Of a stretch of 64,000 nucleotides of DNA, positions 35,084-44,151 are shown in pieces. The translations under genes and the position numbers were made by a program. Under the pieces are notes generated by a model, which saw only the letters and a list, made by a program, of their open reading frames with translations, did no database searches and had not been told where the DNA came from. Location: positions 3,442,857 through 3,506,856 of the forward strand of contig NZ_CP013141.1 in the NCBI RefSeq assembly GCF_001442535.1. Reading direction: 5' to 3'. This DNA is from Lysobacter antibioticus (GTDB taxonomy: Bacteria > Pseudomonadota > Gammaproteobacteria > Xanthomonadales > Xanthomonadaceae). Each line of letters begins with the position of its first letter. Positions within the stretch are counted from its first letter, which is position 1.

Positions 35084-36738
35084 CCCCAACGGCCCGGTCC
35101 AGGTTGTTACGAGGCGGCGCAGCCCTGCTCGCCGCCGGCCTGGCTGCGCTGTTGACCGTCACCGGCGCGGCTTCGCGCCTGGACGACGTGTTCTACGACC
35201 TGCATCTGTCGAACTGGGGCTACGCGCCTGACGACGACGTCGTCATCGTCGCCATCGACGACCGCAGCCTCAACGAACTGGGGCAGTGGCCGTGGCCGCG
35301 CGACATTCACGCGCAGATGCTCGACCGCCTCGGCTACGCCGGCGTGCGCGGCGTCGCCCTCGACCTGGTGCTGGCCGAGCCCGACCGCACCGGCGACGGC
35401 CACGACGCCGCCCTGGCCGCCTCGATGCGCCGCGTCGGCCGCGTCGCCCTGCCGGTGACCACCGCGCCGCTGCGCCAGAACGGGCCGCTGGTGGAAGTGT
35501 TGCCGACCCCGCTGATCGCGACCGCCGCGACCACGCTCGGCCACACCGACATCGAGCTCGACTCCGAAGGCACCGCCCGCGAGATGTACCTGCAGGCCGG
35601 CCTGGGCGAATCGCGCTGGTCGGCGCTCGGCCTGGCCCTGATCGGGCTGGAACCGAACACCGTGCCGCATCCCCTGCCCGGCCTACGCCGCCCCGCCTCC
35701 GAACGCGGCTCGCCGTACCAGCAGACCCGCGATCACCGGGTGCGCATCCGCTTCGCCGGGCCGCCGGGCACCTTCGGCCAAGTCTCGTACTCGGACGTGC
35801 TCGACGGCGAAGTGCCGGCCGAGCTGTTGCGCGGCCGCTGGGTCGTGGTCGGCGTGACCGCCAGCGGCCTCGCCCCGAGCTATCTCACGCCGATGTCCGA
35901 CGTGGTGCGCATGGACGGCGCCGAGTACCAGGCCAACGTCATCGAGATGCTGCTGCACGACCGCACCATCGTGCCGATGCGGCCGGTCTGGCAGGCGCTG
36001 CTCGCCGCGACCATGCTGTTCGCGGTGGTGCTGTTGATGCTGCATCCGCGCTTCCAGCGCCCGCTGCTGGTGACCAGCCTGGCCGCCTTGCTGACCGCGT
36101 TCGGCAGCGTCGCCCTGCTGCGCCTGGGCAATGTCTGGTTCGCGCCGGCCACCACCATCGCGATGATCGCGCTGGCCTATCTGCTGTGGATGATCGCCCA
36201 CCTGCGCCACTGGCGCCGCGAGGCCAATCTCGACACCTTGACCCGGCTCGGCAACCGCCGCCGCTTCGATCATGTGCTGCAAAACGAACTGGCCAGCGCC
36301 CGGCGCACCCGCACGCCGCTGTCGCTGGCGCTGGTCGACGTCGACTTCTTCAAGGCCTACAACGACTCCGAAGGCCACCGCGCCGGCGACAAGCTGCTGC
36401 GCCAAATCGCCGAGATCATCGCCTCGCATGCGCGCCGTCCGCGCGACCTGGCCGCCCGTTTCGGCGGCGACGAGTTCGCGGTGATCCTGCCCGATACCCA
36501 CGTCGAAGGCGCCGCCCGCGTCGCCGACGGCATCCTGGAAGACATGCGCAAACTCGACGCGCGTTACGGCGAAGGCCATGCCGACCAGCGCGTCAGCCTC
36601 AGCATCGGCCTGTACACCTGCGTGCCCGGCGTCCACACCCACGTGCGCACCTTGTTCGACGGCGCCGATTCGGCGCTGTACCGGGCCAAGGAAAACGGCC
36701 GCGACCGCCGCGAAGCCACCCGGTTCGGCGAAGTCTGA
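35080..36738 (+). CDS. CHASE2-GGDEF diguanylate cyclase
   Basis: The 552-residue inner-membrane enzyme has an N-terminal membrane helix (about 12-30) and a periplasmic CHASE2 sensor domain (35-300) with VVIVAIDDRSLNELGQWPWPRD and GVALDLVLAEPD. Three membrane helices follow (about 305-375) before a cytoplasmic GGDEF domain (380-545). The active site GGDEF (462-466) is intact, and the inhibitory site RPRD (453-456) lies five residues before it, so c-di-GMP synthesis with product inhibition is expected. The ATG overlaps the stop of the LysM-FecR gene, suggesting that the FecR protein passes a cell-wall signal to CHASE2. Confidence 0.95.
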   Translation: MTPTARSRLLRGGAALLAAGLAALLTVTGAASRLDDVFYDLHLSNWGYAPDDDVVIVAIDDRSLNELGQWPWPRDIHAQMLDRLGYAGVRGVALDLVLAEPDRTGDGHDAALAASMRRVGRVALPVTTAPLRQNGPLVEVLPTPLIATAATTLGHTDIELDSEGTAREMYLQAGLGESRWSALGLALIGLEPNTVPHPLPGLRRPASERGSPYQQTRDHRVRIRFAGPPGTFGQVSYSDVLDGEVPAELLRGRWVVVGVTASGLAPSYLTPMSDVVRMDGAEYQANVIEMLLHDRTIVPMRPVWQALLAATMLFAVVLLMLHPRFQRPLLVTSLAALLTAFGSVALLRLGNVWFAPATTIAMIALAYLLWMIAHLRHWRREANLDTLTRLGNRRRFDHVLQNELASARRTRTPLSLALVDVDFFKAYNDSEGHRAGDKLLRQIAEIIASHARRPRDLAARFGGDEFAVILPDTHVEGAARVADGILEDMRKLDARYGEGHADQRVSLSIGLYTCVPGVHTHVRTLFDGADSALYRAKENGRDRREATRFGEV

Positions 36739-36760
36739 GCGGCAGCGAATCCCGGCGACG

Positions 36761-36786
36761 CCTGTCGCCAGGGCGATGGCGACAGG
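36761..36786 (+). terminator. Hairpin after the diguanylate cyclase gene
   Basis: A perfect 9-bp stem CCTGTCGCC/GGCGACAGG has an 8-base loop, 22 bases past the stop. It has no T tract. Confidence 0.5.
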
Positions 36787-36839
36787 TCGTCGTGGCCGCA
36801 CCGCCTCCCGATCGAGGCGGGGCGCACCCGTTTACCGCA

Positions 36840-36895
36840 TAACCCTCCACGGACCACCCCGCCCCTTTGAAAAAGGCGCGGGGGGATTCGCTTCT
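36840..36895. repeat. CCCCTTT-type palindromic repeat, copy 4
   Basis: CCCCGCCCCTTTGAAAAAGGCGCGGGGGGATTCGC is related, in inverted orientation, to the AAATCCCCCGCGCC head and CCCCTTT...AAAGGGG core of the copy at 25089. It lies between the convergent diguanylate cyclase and avidin genes. Confidence 0.7.
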
Positions 36896-36913
36896 GCCTT
36901 TCGATCGCCGCCT

Positions 36914-37384
36914 CTACATCGAAGTAAAGGTGTCGGCACCGGCGAGGATGTGATCCCAGTCAAACTGCGAGTTCGGCCGCGACAGATGCCACAGCGTGCG
37001 CAAGCCCGCGCCCGCGGACGTGTCGCTGCAGGTGCCGGTCCAGGCGGTGATGCTGCCGATCTGGCCCCAGCGCACGCTGAAGGCGATGGTGACCGCATTG
37101 TTCGCGCCCGGTGCCGGCGGCGCCGAATTGACCCAACCGATCAGCGGATAGAAACCGGGCGCGCCGCCGTTGGTGCGGTACTGGCCCTGGATCGCCCCGG
37201 TGCTCGGGTTGAACGAGGTGATCCTCATCTCCGAGCCCATCTGGTTGCGCCACAAGCCCACCGGGTTGCCGCAACGCACCACCGCCGCGGCGCCGGCCGC
37301 TTCCTTCTGCGGTTCTTTCGCCGACACGCTGCCGTTGATGGCGAACAAGCCGAGAAGAACGAGAACTGCTCCTGCACGTTCCAT
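36914..37384 (-). CDS. Secreted avidin-family biotin-binding protein
   Basis: The 156-residue protein has a signal peptide (about 1-22, ending SVSA) and a single avidin beta-barrel. The strand order follows avidin: VGLWRNQMGSEMRI, GAIQGQYRT, LIGWVN, VTIAFSVRW, ITAWTGTC, LRTLWHL and the final GADTF. Candidate biotin contacts by alignment are Asn47, Ser51, Tyr69, Trp84, Ser103, Trp106, Trp115, Trp132 and Asp151. Cys38 and Cys119 match the chicken avidin disulphide (Cys4-Cys83). Trp132 corresponds to the tryptophan that reaches the neighbouring subunit. The ATG at 37384 has AGGAGG four bases upstream. The gene is single and surrounded by repeats. Secreted avidins sequester biotin from competitors. 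That role here is inference. Confidence 0.88.
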   Translation of the reverse strand: MERAGAVLVLLGLFAINGSVSAKEPQKEAAGAAAVVRCGNPVGLWRNQMGSEMRITSFNPSTGAIQGQYRTNGGAPGFYPLIGWVNSAPPAPGANNAVTIAFSVRWGQIGSITAWTGTCSDTSAGAGLRTLWHLSRPNSQFDWDHILAGADTFTSM

Positions 37385-37857
37385 GTTGCCTCCTGTCATA
37401 GGCGGCGAGTGCGCCGCGATTTTCAAGCGATTTCGAATCGCATCGACCAATCCCGAGCCGGTCGCCGAGTGCGATGGCGTCGAAGCGTTCGCGGATGCAA
37501 TCGCGGCGCCCTCGGGCGGCCGTTGCCGTGCGAAGTGTTCGGCGTGATGTCCGGCGAAGTCTCCGCTGCCTGGACCCGACCGAACCAGACGGCCGGCGGA
37601 CCACCGCGATCGCGCCCCCGCTTCGCTCGCATCGAACGCGAACCACCGCTGGGCTGCTACTACGCTCGCTAACCCGGCGGCGGCCGAAACGCGATTGCGC
37701 ACACGCTTTGCCGTTACCGAAGTGAACGACGCGAGCGGGCCGCGCGTCTGCGCCTGCTTCGCTGGCACGCAACGTGATCGCCGTCGCGAATCATCGACGC
37801 TTCGAACGAAGATCTCCGCTACCGGATGCGCACGAATCGTCAGGAGCGCCCACAACG
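37385..37857. other. Spacer upstream of the avidin gene
   Basis: About 470 bases with no supported gene. Frames that run through it are upstream extensions of the avidin frame without homology. No clear operator was recognised. Confidence 0.5.
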
Positions 37858-37884
37858 AAAAGGGCCGGCAATGCCGGCCCTTTT
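37858..37884 (-). terminator. Terminator of rhlE (bidirectional shape)
   Basis: AAAAGGGCCGGCA/TGCCGGCCCTTTT, a near perfect 12-bp palindrome with A and T flanks, lies 34 bases past the rhlE stop. Confidence 0.85.
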
Positions 37885-37917
37885 GTTCATCGATGACGAA
37901 CCCGCTAAGCGGATCGA

Positions 37918-39246
37918 TCAACCGGCGTTGCGGTCGCGACGCTGGCCCGGCTGCGCGCCTGCGCCGCCGCGGTGCTGCTTCGGACCGGCATGCGCGTGAC
38001 GCGGGGCCGGCTTGCCGTGCGGACGATGCGCCGGCTTGCGCGGTCCGTTGTTGCCGCGGTTGTTGCCGCCCGGGCTGCGCGCGCCCGGCGCATCCGAACC
38101 CATGCGGATCGGACGCGACGGCTCGTAGCCGGGCACCGTCACCATCTCGATGTCGTCCTTGAGGATGCGCTGGATCTGGCGCAGCAGGCCGCCTTCGTCC
38201 GGCGAGACCAACGACAGCGCTTCACCGGTGGCGCCGTTGCGGCCGGTACGGCCGATGCGGTGCACGTAGTCTTCGGCGACCATCGGCAGGTCGAAGTTGA
38301 TCACCAGCGGCAGGCTGGGGATGTCGAGACCGCGCGCGGCGACGTCGGTGGCGACCAGCACGCGGGCCTTGTTCGCCTTGAAATCGCGCAGGGCTTTCTG
38401 GCGCTGTGCCTGGCTCTTGTTGCCGTGGATCGCGACCGACTTCAGGCCGGCCTCTTCCAACTGCTCGGCCAGACGGTTGCAACCGTGCTTGGTACGGCCG
38501 AACACGATCACCTGATCGTTCGGACGCTTGGCCAGGATGTCGATCAGCAGATCGCGCTTGCGGCCGCCGTCGACCGGATGCACGCGATGGGTGATGGCTT
38601 CGGCGACCAGGCTGTTGGCGGCGATCTGCACCTGCTGCGGGTTGCGCATGAATTCCAGCGCGAGCTGCTTGATCTGGGTTTCGAACGTGGCCGAGAACAG
38701 CAGGGTCTGGCGCGACTGCGGCAGGCGGCCGAGGATGCGCTTGATCGCCGGCAGGAAGCCCATGTCGAGCATGCGGTCGGCTTCGTCCATGATCAGCATC
38801 TCGACGCCGTCGAGCTTGGCGCTGCCGCGCTCGAGGTGGTCGATCAGGCGGCCCGGCGTGGCGACGAGCACGTCGACGCCGCGGCGCAGCGCATCGAGCT
38901 GCGGGCCCATGCCGGCGCCGCCGAAGATGGCGTGGATGTTGAGGCGCAGGTACTTGGCGTAACCGCGCAGGCTGTCGCTGACCTGCAGCGCCAGTTCGCG
39001 GGTCGGCGCGAGGATCAGCACGCGCGGCTTGCGCTGGGTGTTGCCCTGGGTGGTGGCGAGGCGGTGCAGCAGCGGCAGGCCGAAGGCCGCCGTCTTGCCG
39101 GTACCGGTTTGAGCGCCGCCGAGCAGGTCGTGGCCGGCCAATGCGAGCGGAATGGCTTCGCTCTGGATCGGGGTCGGCGTGGTGTAGTTCTGTTCGGAAA
39201 GGGCGCGCAGCAACGCGGGCGCAAGCCCGAGCGATTCAAACGTCAT
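37918..39246 (-). CDS. rhlE: DEAD-box ATP-dependent RNA helicase RhlE
   Basis: The 442-residue cytoplasmic helicase remodels RNA, for example during ribosome assembly or RNA decay. The motifs are all present: Q motif TPTPIQ, motif I AQTGTGKT (45-52), PTREL (81-85), DEAD (154-157), SAT (185-187) and HRIGRTGR (329-336). The C-terminal tail (about 385-442) is rich in Gly, Arg, His, Pro and Asn, typical of RhlE RNA-binding tails. The ATG at 39246 gives the usual MTFESLGL start. It is monocistronic with a strong terminator. Confidence 0.96.
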   Translation of the reverse strand: MTFESLGLAPALLRALSEQNYTTPTPIQSEAIPLALAGHDLLGGAQTGTGKTAAFGLPLLHRLATTQGNTQRKPRVLILAPTRELALQVSDSLRGYAKYLRLNIHAIFGGAGMGPQLDALRRGVDVLVATPGRLIDHLERGSAKLDGVEMLIMDEADRMLDMGFLPAIKRILGRLPQSRQTLLFSATFETQIKQLALEFMRNPQQVQIAANSLVAEAITHRVHPVDGGRKRDLLIDILAKRPNDQVIVFGRTKHGCNRLAEQLEEAGLKSVAIHGNKSQAQRQKALRDFKANKARVLVATDVAARGLDIPSLPLVINFDLPMVAEDYVHRIGRTGRNGATGEALSLVSPDEGGLLRQIQRILKDDIEMVTVPGYEPSRPIRMGSDAPGARSPGGNNRGNNGPRKPAHRPHGKPAPRHAHAGPKQHRGGAGAQPGQRRDRNAG

Positions 39247-39624
39247 GTTGGAACTCCAGTGGTTCGCGATGCGGCCTCACCCGGCGCCCGTCGAAACGGG
39301 CGCACGATCGAGACGATCGCGTGATGACCCCAGCGTTCCCTTGAACCGCGCTGCGAGTATCTGATTTGACGGCGCCGGATGCTCCGGGCCGTGTCTGCGC
39401 TACGAAAGACGTGCGGGATAAAAAGTCGCGCCGGCGAATCCGAGAACTCGGTGCGGGGCGACAGGCAACCTGGGAAACGTACCCTTGCGGGGAGGCAGCC
39501 GTGCGCTGAACGGGGCGAACTCTACTCGAAACCCCGTGAAACCGCCAGCTGGGTTCCACGGAGGGTGTCAGCGGGCGGTCATGTGCTGGGGGGCGGAGGC
39601 CCTGCCGTGGGTGGGTTTGGGGGT
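39247..39624. other. Spacer upstream of rhlE
   Basis: No supported gene. It must contain the rhlE promoter. Low-complexity open frames that start here run into the minisatellite. Confidence 0.5.
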
Positions 39625-39696
39625 GGCCGGGGTGGCCGGGGTGGCCGGGGTGGCCGGGGTGGCCGGGGTGGCCGGGGTGGCCGGGGTGGCTGGGGT
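39625..39696. repeat. GGCCGGGGT minisatellite (8 units)
   Basis: Seven perfect 9-base units GGCCGGGGT stand in tandem and are followed by one variant unit, GGCTGGGGT. Because the unit is a multiple of three, every frame stays open and gives (VAG) or (GRG) repeats. That explains the false open frames here. Confidence 0.95.
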
Positions 39697-39934
39697 CGGG
39701 TCGGGGCTCGGCAGGGGTTGGTCGGGTCTGCCCGTGGGGTTCAGGGTGGATGGGCTGCGGGCCTCGTCCATTTTGAGTTGCGTTCAGCCCGGATCGACAC
39801 TCGAAGTTGCATTTCGCTTCCGCTCTGCCCGCACGGTCATCCTGGGGAAAGCCGGGGTGCTTTCGATTTTCGTCGCGGACAGGCGGTTGTGCGGTCGCGG
39901 CTCGCGCCGCTCCACCCTGGCAGCAGCGTTGCGC

Positions 39935-40008
<74 letters not shown>

Positions 40009-40169
40009 ATTTTGATCTGCTTTGCCGCTTTACCGGTCAAGTGGAGACCCGGAGGGCGGCGCACAGGACGTGCGCCGTTTTTCGATAAGACAGGGACGTC
40101 TTATCGAAAAATCCCGGCGACAGCATCGCACTCGTGGCCTGTGCCCTTGCAAGGAGAGCCCTTTTCTTT

Positions 40170-40207
40170 GGTTACCTTTCTTTTGGGCTTAGCAAAAGAA
40201 AGTAACC
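40170..40207. repeat. GGTTACYTTTCTTTTG hairpin
   Basis: GGTTACCTTTCTTTTG and CAAAAGAAAGTAACC form an imperfect 15-bp hairpin with a loop of about 7 bases. A second hairpin of the same type is at 40299-40339 inside the duplicated block. Confidence 0.75.
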
Positions 40208-40262
40208 CGGCCGCGTTAGCGGACGGAAGCTTTGCACTTGCTTGAAGCTTCTTTGAAAACAA

Positions 40263-40505
40263 GATCAAACGCCAAAAGCTTCCGCCACTAAAGCGGCGGG
40301 TTACTTTCTTTTGTCATAAGCAACAAAAGAAAGCTAACCAAAGAAGTTGCTTTTCTTTGAATCACCAGCCCGCACGAGCGGTGCCTCCGCGGGGATTTTT
40401 CATACGGGACATCCCTGTCCCGATGAAAAACGGCCCGCATCCATGCGGGCCGCCCTCCGGGTCTACTTCAGCCTTCGCGAGTGCGAATCGGCGCACAGCA
40501 ACAAC
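40263..40505. repeat. Interspersed intergenic repeat, copy 1
   Basis: About 240 bases begin GATCAAACGCCAAAAGCTTC, include the GGTTACTTTCTTTTG hairpin (40299-40339) and a CATACGGGACATCC..GTCCCGATGAAAAACGG segment, and end near CGCACAGCAACA. They recur with few changes at 47163-47429. No coding capacity is evident. Confidence 0.88.
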
Positions 40506-40568
40506 CAGGGCGAGAGCAAGAGCGCACAGCAACGGCAACGGCAACAGCCACCTACCCTCACCTACCAC

Positions 40569-43500
40569 CTACAACCGCTGGCGATTGTCCGCCGACACTC
40601 GGTCGATCAACTTGTTGTAGGGATCGAACCCCACCTCATACGGCGCTTCGTCGACGACCACCTTGATCGTCGATTCGCCCTCGGTGATGCGGCGGCGCTC
40701 CAGCAGCAGCGGTTTCTCGTCGGCTTCCTCGCCCGAGAGACCGCGTGCGAACACGCCGATCTCGATCCAATCGTCGAGCCGGGCTGGGCTTTCCTTGCCT
40801 TTGCCGTCGACATAGACCTTGCCGGTATGCAACTGCATCGTCACTTCGTATTTGCCGTCGGCGCGCTGGGCGCTGCTCGCGCTCGCCACGCGGTTGTCGT
40901 AGAAGGTGATCTTCTCGAACAGGTCGGTGATCAGCGCTTGCTGCTCGGGCTTGGCTTCGGCGCGCAGGTAATCCAGCAGTTCGGCCGAGGTGGTGTACGG
41001 CGGCTGTTGGTAGCCCTTGTCCTGCAGGAAGCGCTTCAGCGCGCGGTTGACCGCCGCTTCGCCGAGCTCTTCGCGCAGACGGTAAAACACCAGCGAACCC
41101 TTGCGGTAATGCACGTAGGGTTGGTTCTCGACCCGATACAGCGGCAGTTCCTCGACCCGCTCGGCGCTGCGCTCGGACAGGTAGTTATCCAGTTCGTACT
41201 TGAGGAAACGGCGCATCTTGGCGCGGCCGTAGGCCTTCTCCATCACCATCAGCGCCGAGTACTGCGACAGCGATTCCGACAGCATCGTCGAACCCTGCAG
41301 GTCGGCGCCGATCACCTGGTGCGCCCACCACTGGTGCGCGACTTCGTGCGCGGTCACGTAGAACACGTAGTCGATCGCGCTGGTGTCGCGCAGGTCGGCG
41401 ATGAAGCCGATCGATTCGGAGAACGGAATCGTGTTGGCGAAGCTCTGGGCGAAGCGGGCATAGCCGGGGAACTCGATGATGCGCACCTGGCGATGCTGGT
41501 AGGGCGTGAATTGGGCCTGGAAATAATCCAGCGACTGCTTGACCCCATCGATCATCCGATCGACGTTGTAGGCGTGTTTCGGGTCGTAGTAGACCTCGAC
41601 CGGGATGCCGCCGTGTTCGACGCGCTTGACCTGCCACTTCGCCGACAGATAGGCGTAGAACGGCAGCATCGGCTGGTCCATCGCATAGTCGAAGCAACGG
41701 CGTCCCTCGCGGCGGTACTCGCGCTTGAGATAGCCCGGGGCCAGCGCGATCTGGTCCGGCGCAGTGCAGACCGTGGTCTTGAAGTCGATCCAGTCGGCAT
41801 CGCCGCCGATGTAGTGGTTGCCGCGCGCCGCCCGGTCCTCGAGTTTGGCCATGCGCTGCACCTCGGCGACCCCGCGCTTGCGGCGCTCGTTGCGGTCGGC
41901 GAGCTGGCGGTTCTCGTTGTAGCCGAAGTGCGGGAAGGCGGCGGAGTTGAAGAAGCTGCCGTTGGCGACGATGGCCTTGTTGTCGGGCTCGTTGCTGAAA
42001 CCGCGCTGCGCATACGACTGGGCGAAACGCAGTTCGCGCTGTTCGCCGGGCTGCATCGGCCGGTCCAGCTTGTAGATGCGATAGCCCAGGCGCTGGTCGT
42101 CGTGGCTCAGCTTGGCGCCGCCGAACTCCAGGGCGGTGATGCGCTGCTCGGGATCGACCGTGATGTGGAACTCGCCGATCGGCTGCGCATGTGGGTTGAC
42201 GATGCGGTAGCGGCCCTCGCTGGACACGCTCAGGCTTTCCGGATGCAGGTCGACGTCGACCTCGACGGCGAGGATCCGCGGCTGGGCGAGGCCCTTGTAC
42301 TTGCGGTAGTCCTTCTCGTAGCGCACCTGCTCGTCCATCGCCACGTCCGAGGGCGTGTAACGGTTGAGCAGGTTGGTGTTCCAGAAGATGTAGCTGCCGG
42401 CACCGACCCAGGCCAGGGCGAACGCCGCCAGGACGATGCCGGGCGCGCCGCGCAGGCGGCTGCGCGCCAGGGCGATGCGGTCGCGCAGGCTCGGCGAGAC
42501 GCCGCGCACCCAGAACGCCGCGGCGAGGGTCAACAAGGCCGCCACGAACAGGCCCCAGTACGCCTGGTACCACAGGCGTGCGCCGAGGAACTGGCCGTAA
42601 CCGTTCATGTCCGAATACGGCGCTTCGGGGGCGCGGCTGAAGTTGTACAGGTTGTGCTCGAAATGCAGCAGGCCGAACGCGGTCTGCAGCACCACCACCA
42701 GGATCAGCGCGCCGTAGCCGATGAACTTGTTGTTGGTCAGCACCTGCAGCACCAGGGCCAGGCCGCCCATCAACACGAAGGGAATCGAATCGAGCAACAA
42801 GGCTTTCGCGTACAACAGCGGTTCGAGTTGGTGATAGCCCTTGGCGAGTTGGTAGCCGATCGCGCCGAGGCTGCCGATGGCCTGGAAGATCACCACCACC
42901 AACACCAGGGTCGCGGCCTTGCTCAACAGCGGCACCCAGTTCGGCACCGACATCGCATCGGTGACCTCGGCCAGCTTGACCGCGCGTTCCTTGAACACCA
43001 GGTCGCCGGCGTAGAACATCACGATGAACACGACCATGAAGCCGAAGGTGTCCTGCAGGGCGCCGATCATCACCGAGGTGGTCGGATAGGTTTCGGTGCC
43101 GAACAGGCTGCGCATGGCGCCGGCGCTGCCGAGCAGGTTGGCGACCGCGAACGCCAGCATGATCAGGAACGGCACGCTCTTGAGCACGCCGACGGTGTCG
43201 AAGCGCAAGGCATGCAGGAACTGGGCGACGGCGGTGCCGGTGCCGAAGACAGGCTTGACCCGCGGCGCAACCACGGCCGAGGGCGTCGTCGCCACCGGCG
43301 CGGAGCGTTTTTTACGCCGGAACCAGCCCTTGCCGGTCGCGCTGCGCTGCGGTTTGAACAGGACGAAGGCGGTCGCGGCCAGGATCAGGCCGATGCCGCT
43401 CCAGACCAGGCGATTGGCCAGCAGGAAACGGTCGAGGGTCGGGATCGCGGTATTGAGTTCGGCCGAGGACCAATAACGCAGGGTGCGCCGCAACGCGGTG

Positions 43501-44138
43501 ATGCCGAACGGATCGACCATCACCGCCAGCCACTCGTTGTCGAGGTCGGTGGCCAGGCCGCGGCCGACGCGGTACAGGATGAAGAACGCGATCACCCCGA
43601 GGTAGACCACCAGCAGGTTGCGCGCGGTCACCGCGAGCAAGGCCAGCAGCGCGCCGACGAACAACAGGTTCGGCAGCACCACCACGCACAGGCCCCACAG
43701 ATACGGCATCAGCGAGAACGGCCCGAGCCGTTCCGGGTCGATCCACGGCATCAGCGGCGCGATCATCAGCCCGGCGGCGACCATCGCGAACACCAGCAGG
43801 CAGGCGACCAGGGCCGCGGAGAAGCGGCCGATCAGGAAGTCGCGCTTGCGCATCGGGCTGGAGAAGAACAGGTCGGCGGTGCCGAGCTCGAAATCGCGCA
43901 GCAGCGCGCCGGCGATGAAGCTGGCGATGGCGAACAGGCCGAGCAGGCTGAAATAGCTCAGCGCCATGATCACGGTGGACGGCGCATTGCGGTTGACGTT
44001 GCCGATGGCACCGCCGATCTGCACCGCATCGGAGCTGGTCATCGCGAAAGCGAGCAGTCCGAACAACAGGGAAATAAGCCACAGCAGCGGCGCGCGCAAC
44101 TGCTGGCGCAATTCGAAACGGAAGAATTCGGCGATCAT
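40569..44138 (-). CDS. ABC transporter permease fused to an M1-type metallopeptidase
   Basis: The 1189-residue protein begins with ABC-2 type permease sequence arranged as two halves of about six membrane helices each (about 15-240 and 290-625). A further helix leads to an extracytoplasmic peptidase of the M1 type. The zinc site HEVAH is at 931-935, with Glu955 the likely third ligand (LSESLSQY), 19 residues on rather than the 18 of classic M1 enzymes. A Gly-x-Met-Glu-Asn-like motif is not obvious. It lies 13 bases after the ABC ATPase gene on the same strand, so both make one complex. Fused forms are annotated in other Xanthomonadaceae. Substrate is unknown; peptide processing during transport is inference. 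ATG 44138 starts the first helix region directly. Confidence 0.9.
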   Translation of the reverse strand: MIAEFFRFELRQQLRAPLLWLISLLFGLLAFAMTSSDAVQIGGAIGNVNRNAPSTVIMALSYFSLLGLFAIASFIAGALLRDFELGTADLFFSSPMRKRDFLIGRFSAALVACLLVFAMVAAGLMIAPLMPWIDPERLGPFSLMPYLWGLCVVVLPNLLFVGALLALLAVTARNLLVVYLGVIAFFILYRVGRGLATDLDNEWLAVMVDPFGITALRRTLRYWSSAELNTAIPTLDRFLLANRLVWSGIGLILAATAFVLFKPQRSATGKGWFRRKKRSAPVATTPSAVVAPRVKPVFGTGTAVAQFLHALRFDTVGVLKSVPFLIMLAFAVANLLGSAGAMRSLFGTETYPTTSVMIGALQDTFGFMVVFIVMFYAGDLVFKERAVKLAEVTDAMSVPNWVPLLSKAATLVLVVVIFQAIGSLGAIGYQLAKGYHQLEPLLYAKALLLDSIPFVLMGGLALVLQVLTNNKFIGYGALILVVVLQTAFGLLHFEHNLYNFSRAPEAPYSDMNGYGQFLGARLWYQAYWGLFVAALLTLAAAFWVRGVSPSLRDRIALARSRLRGAPGIVLAAFALAWVGAGSYIFWNTNLLNRYTPSDVAMDEQVRYEKDYRKYKGLAQPRILAVEVDVDLHPESLSVSSEGRYRIVNPHAQPIGEFHITVDPEQRITALEFGGAKLSHDDQRLGYRIYKLDRPMQPGEQRELRFAQSYAQRGFSNEPDNKAIVANGSFFNSAAFPHFGYNENRQLADRNERRKRGVAEVQRMAKLEDRAARGNHYIGGDADWIDFKTTVCTAPDQIALAPGYLKREYRREGRRCFDYAMDQPMLPFYAYLSAKWQVKRVEHGGIPVEVYYDPKHAYNVDRMIDGVKQSLDYFQAQFTPYQHRQVRIIEFPGYARFAQSFANTIPFSESIGFIADLRDTSAIDYVFYVTAHEVAHQWWAHQVIGADLQGSTMLSESLSQYSALMVMEKAYGRAKMRRFLKYELDNYLSERSAERVEELPLYRVENQPYVHYRKGSLVFYRLREELGEAAVNRALKRFLQDKGYQQPPYTTSAELLDYLRAEAKPEQQALITDLFEKITFYDNRVASASSAQRADGKYEVTMQLHTGKVYVDGKGKESPARLDDWIEIGVFARGLSGEEADEKPLLLERRRITEGESTIKVVVDEAPYEVGFDPYNKLIDRVSADNRQRL

Positions 44139-44151
44139 CGGCGCGCCCCGC

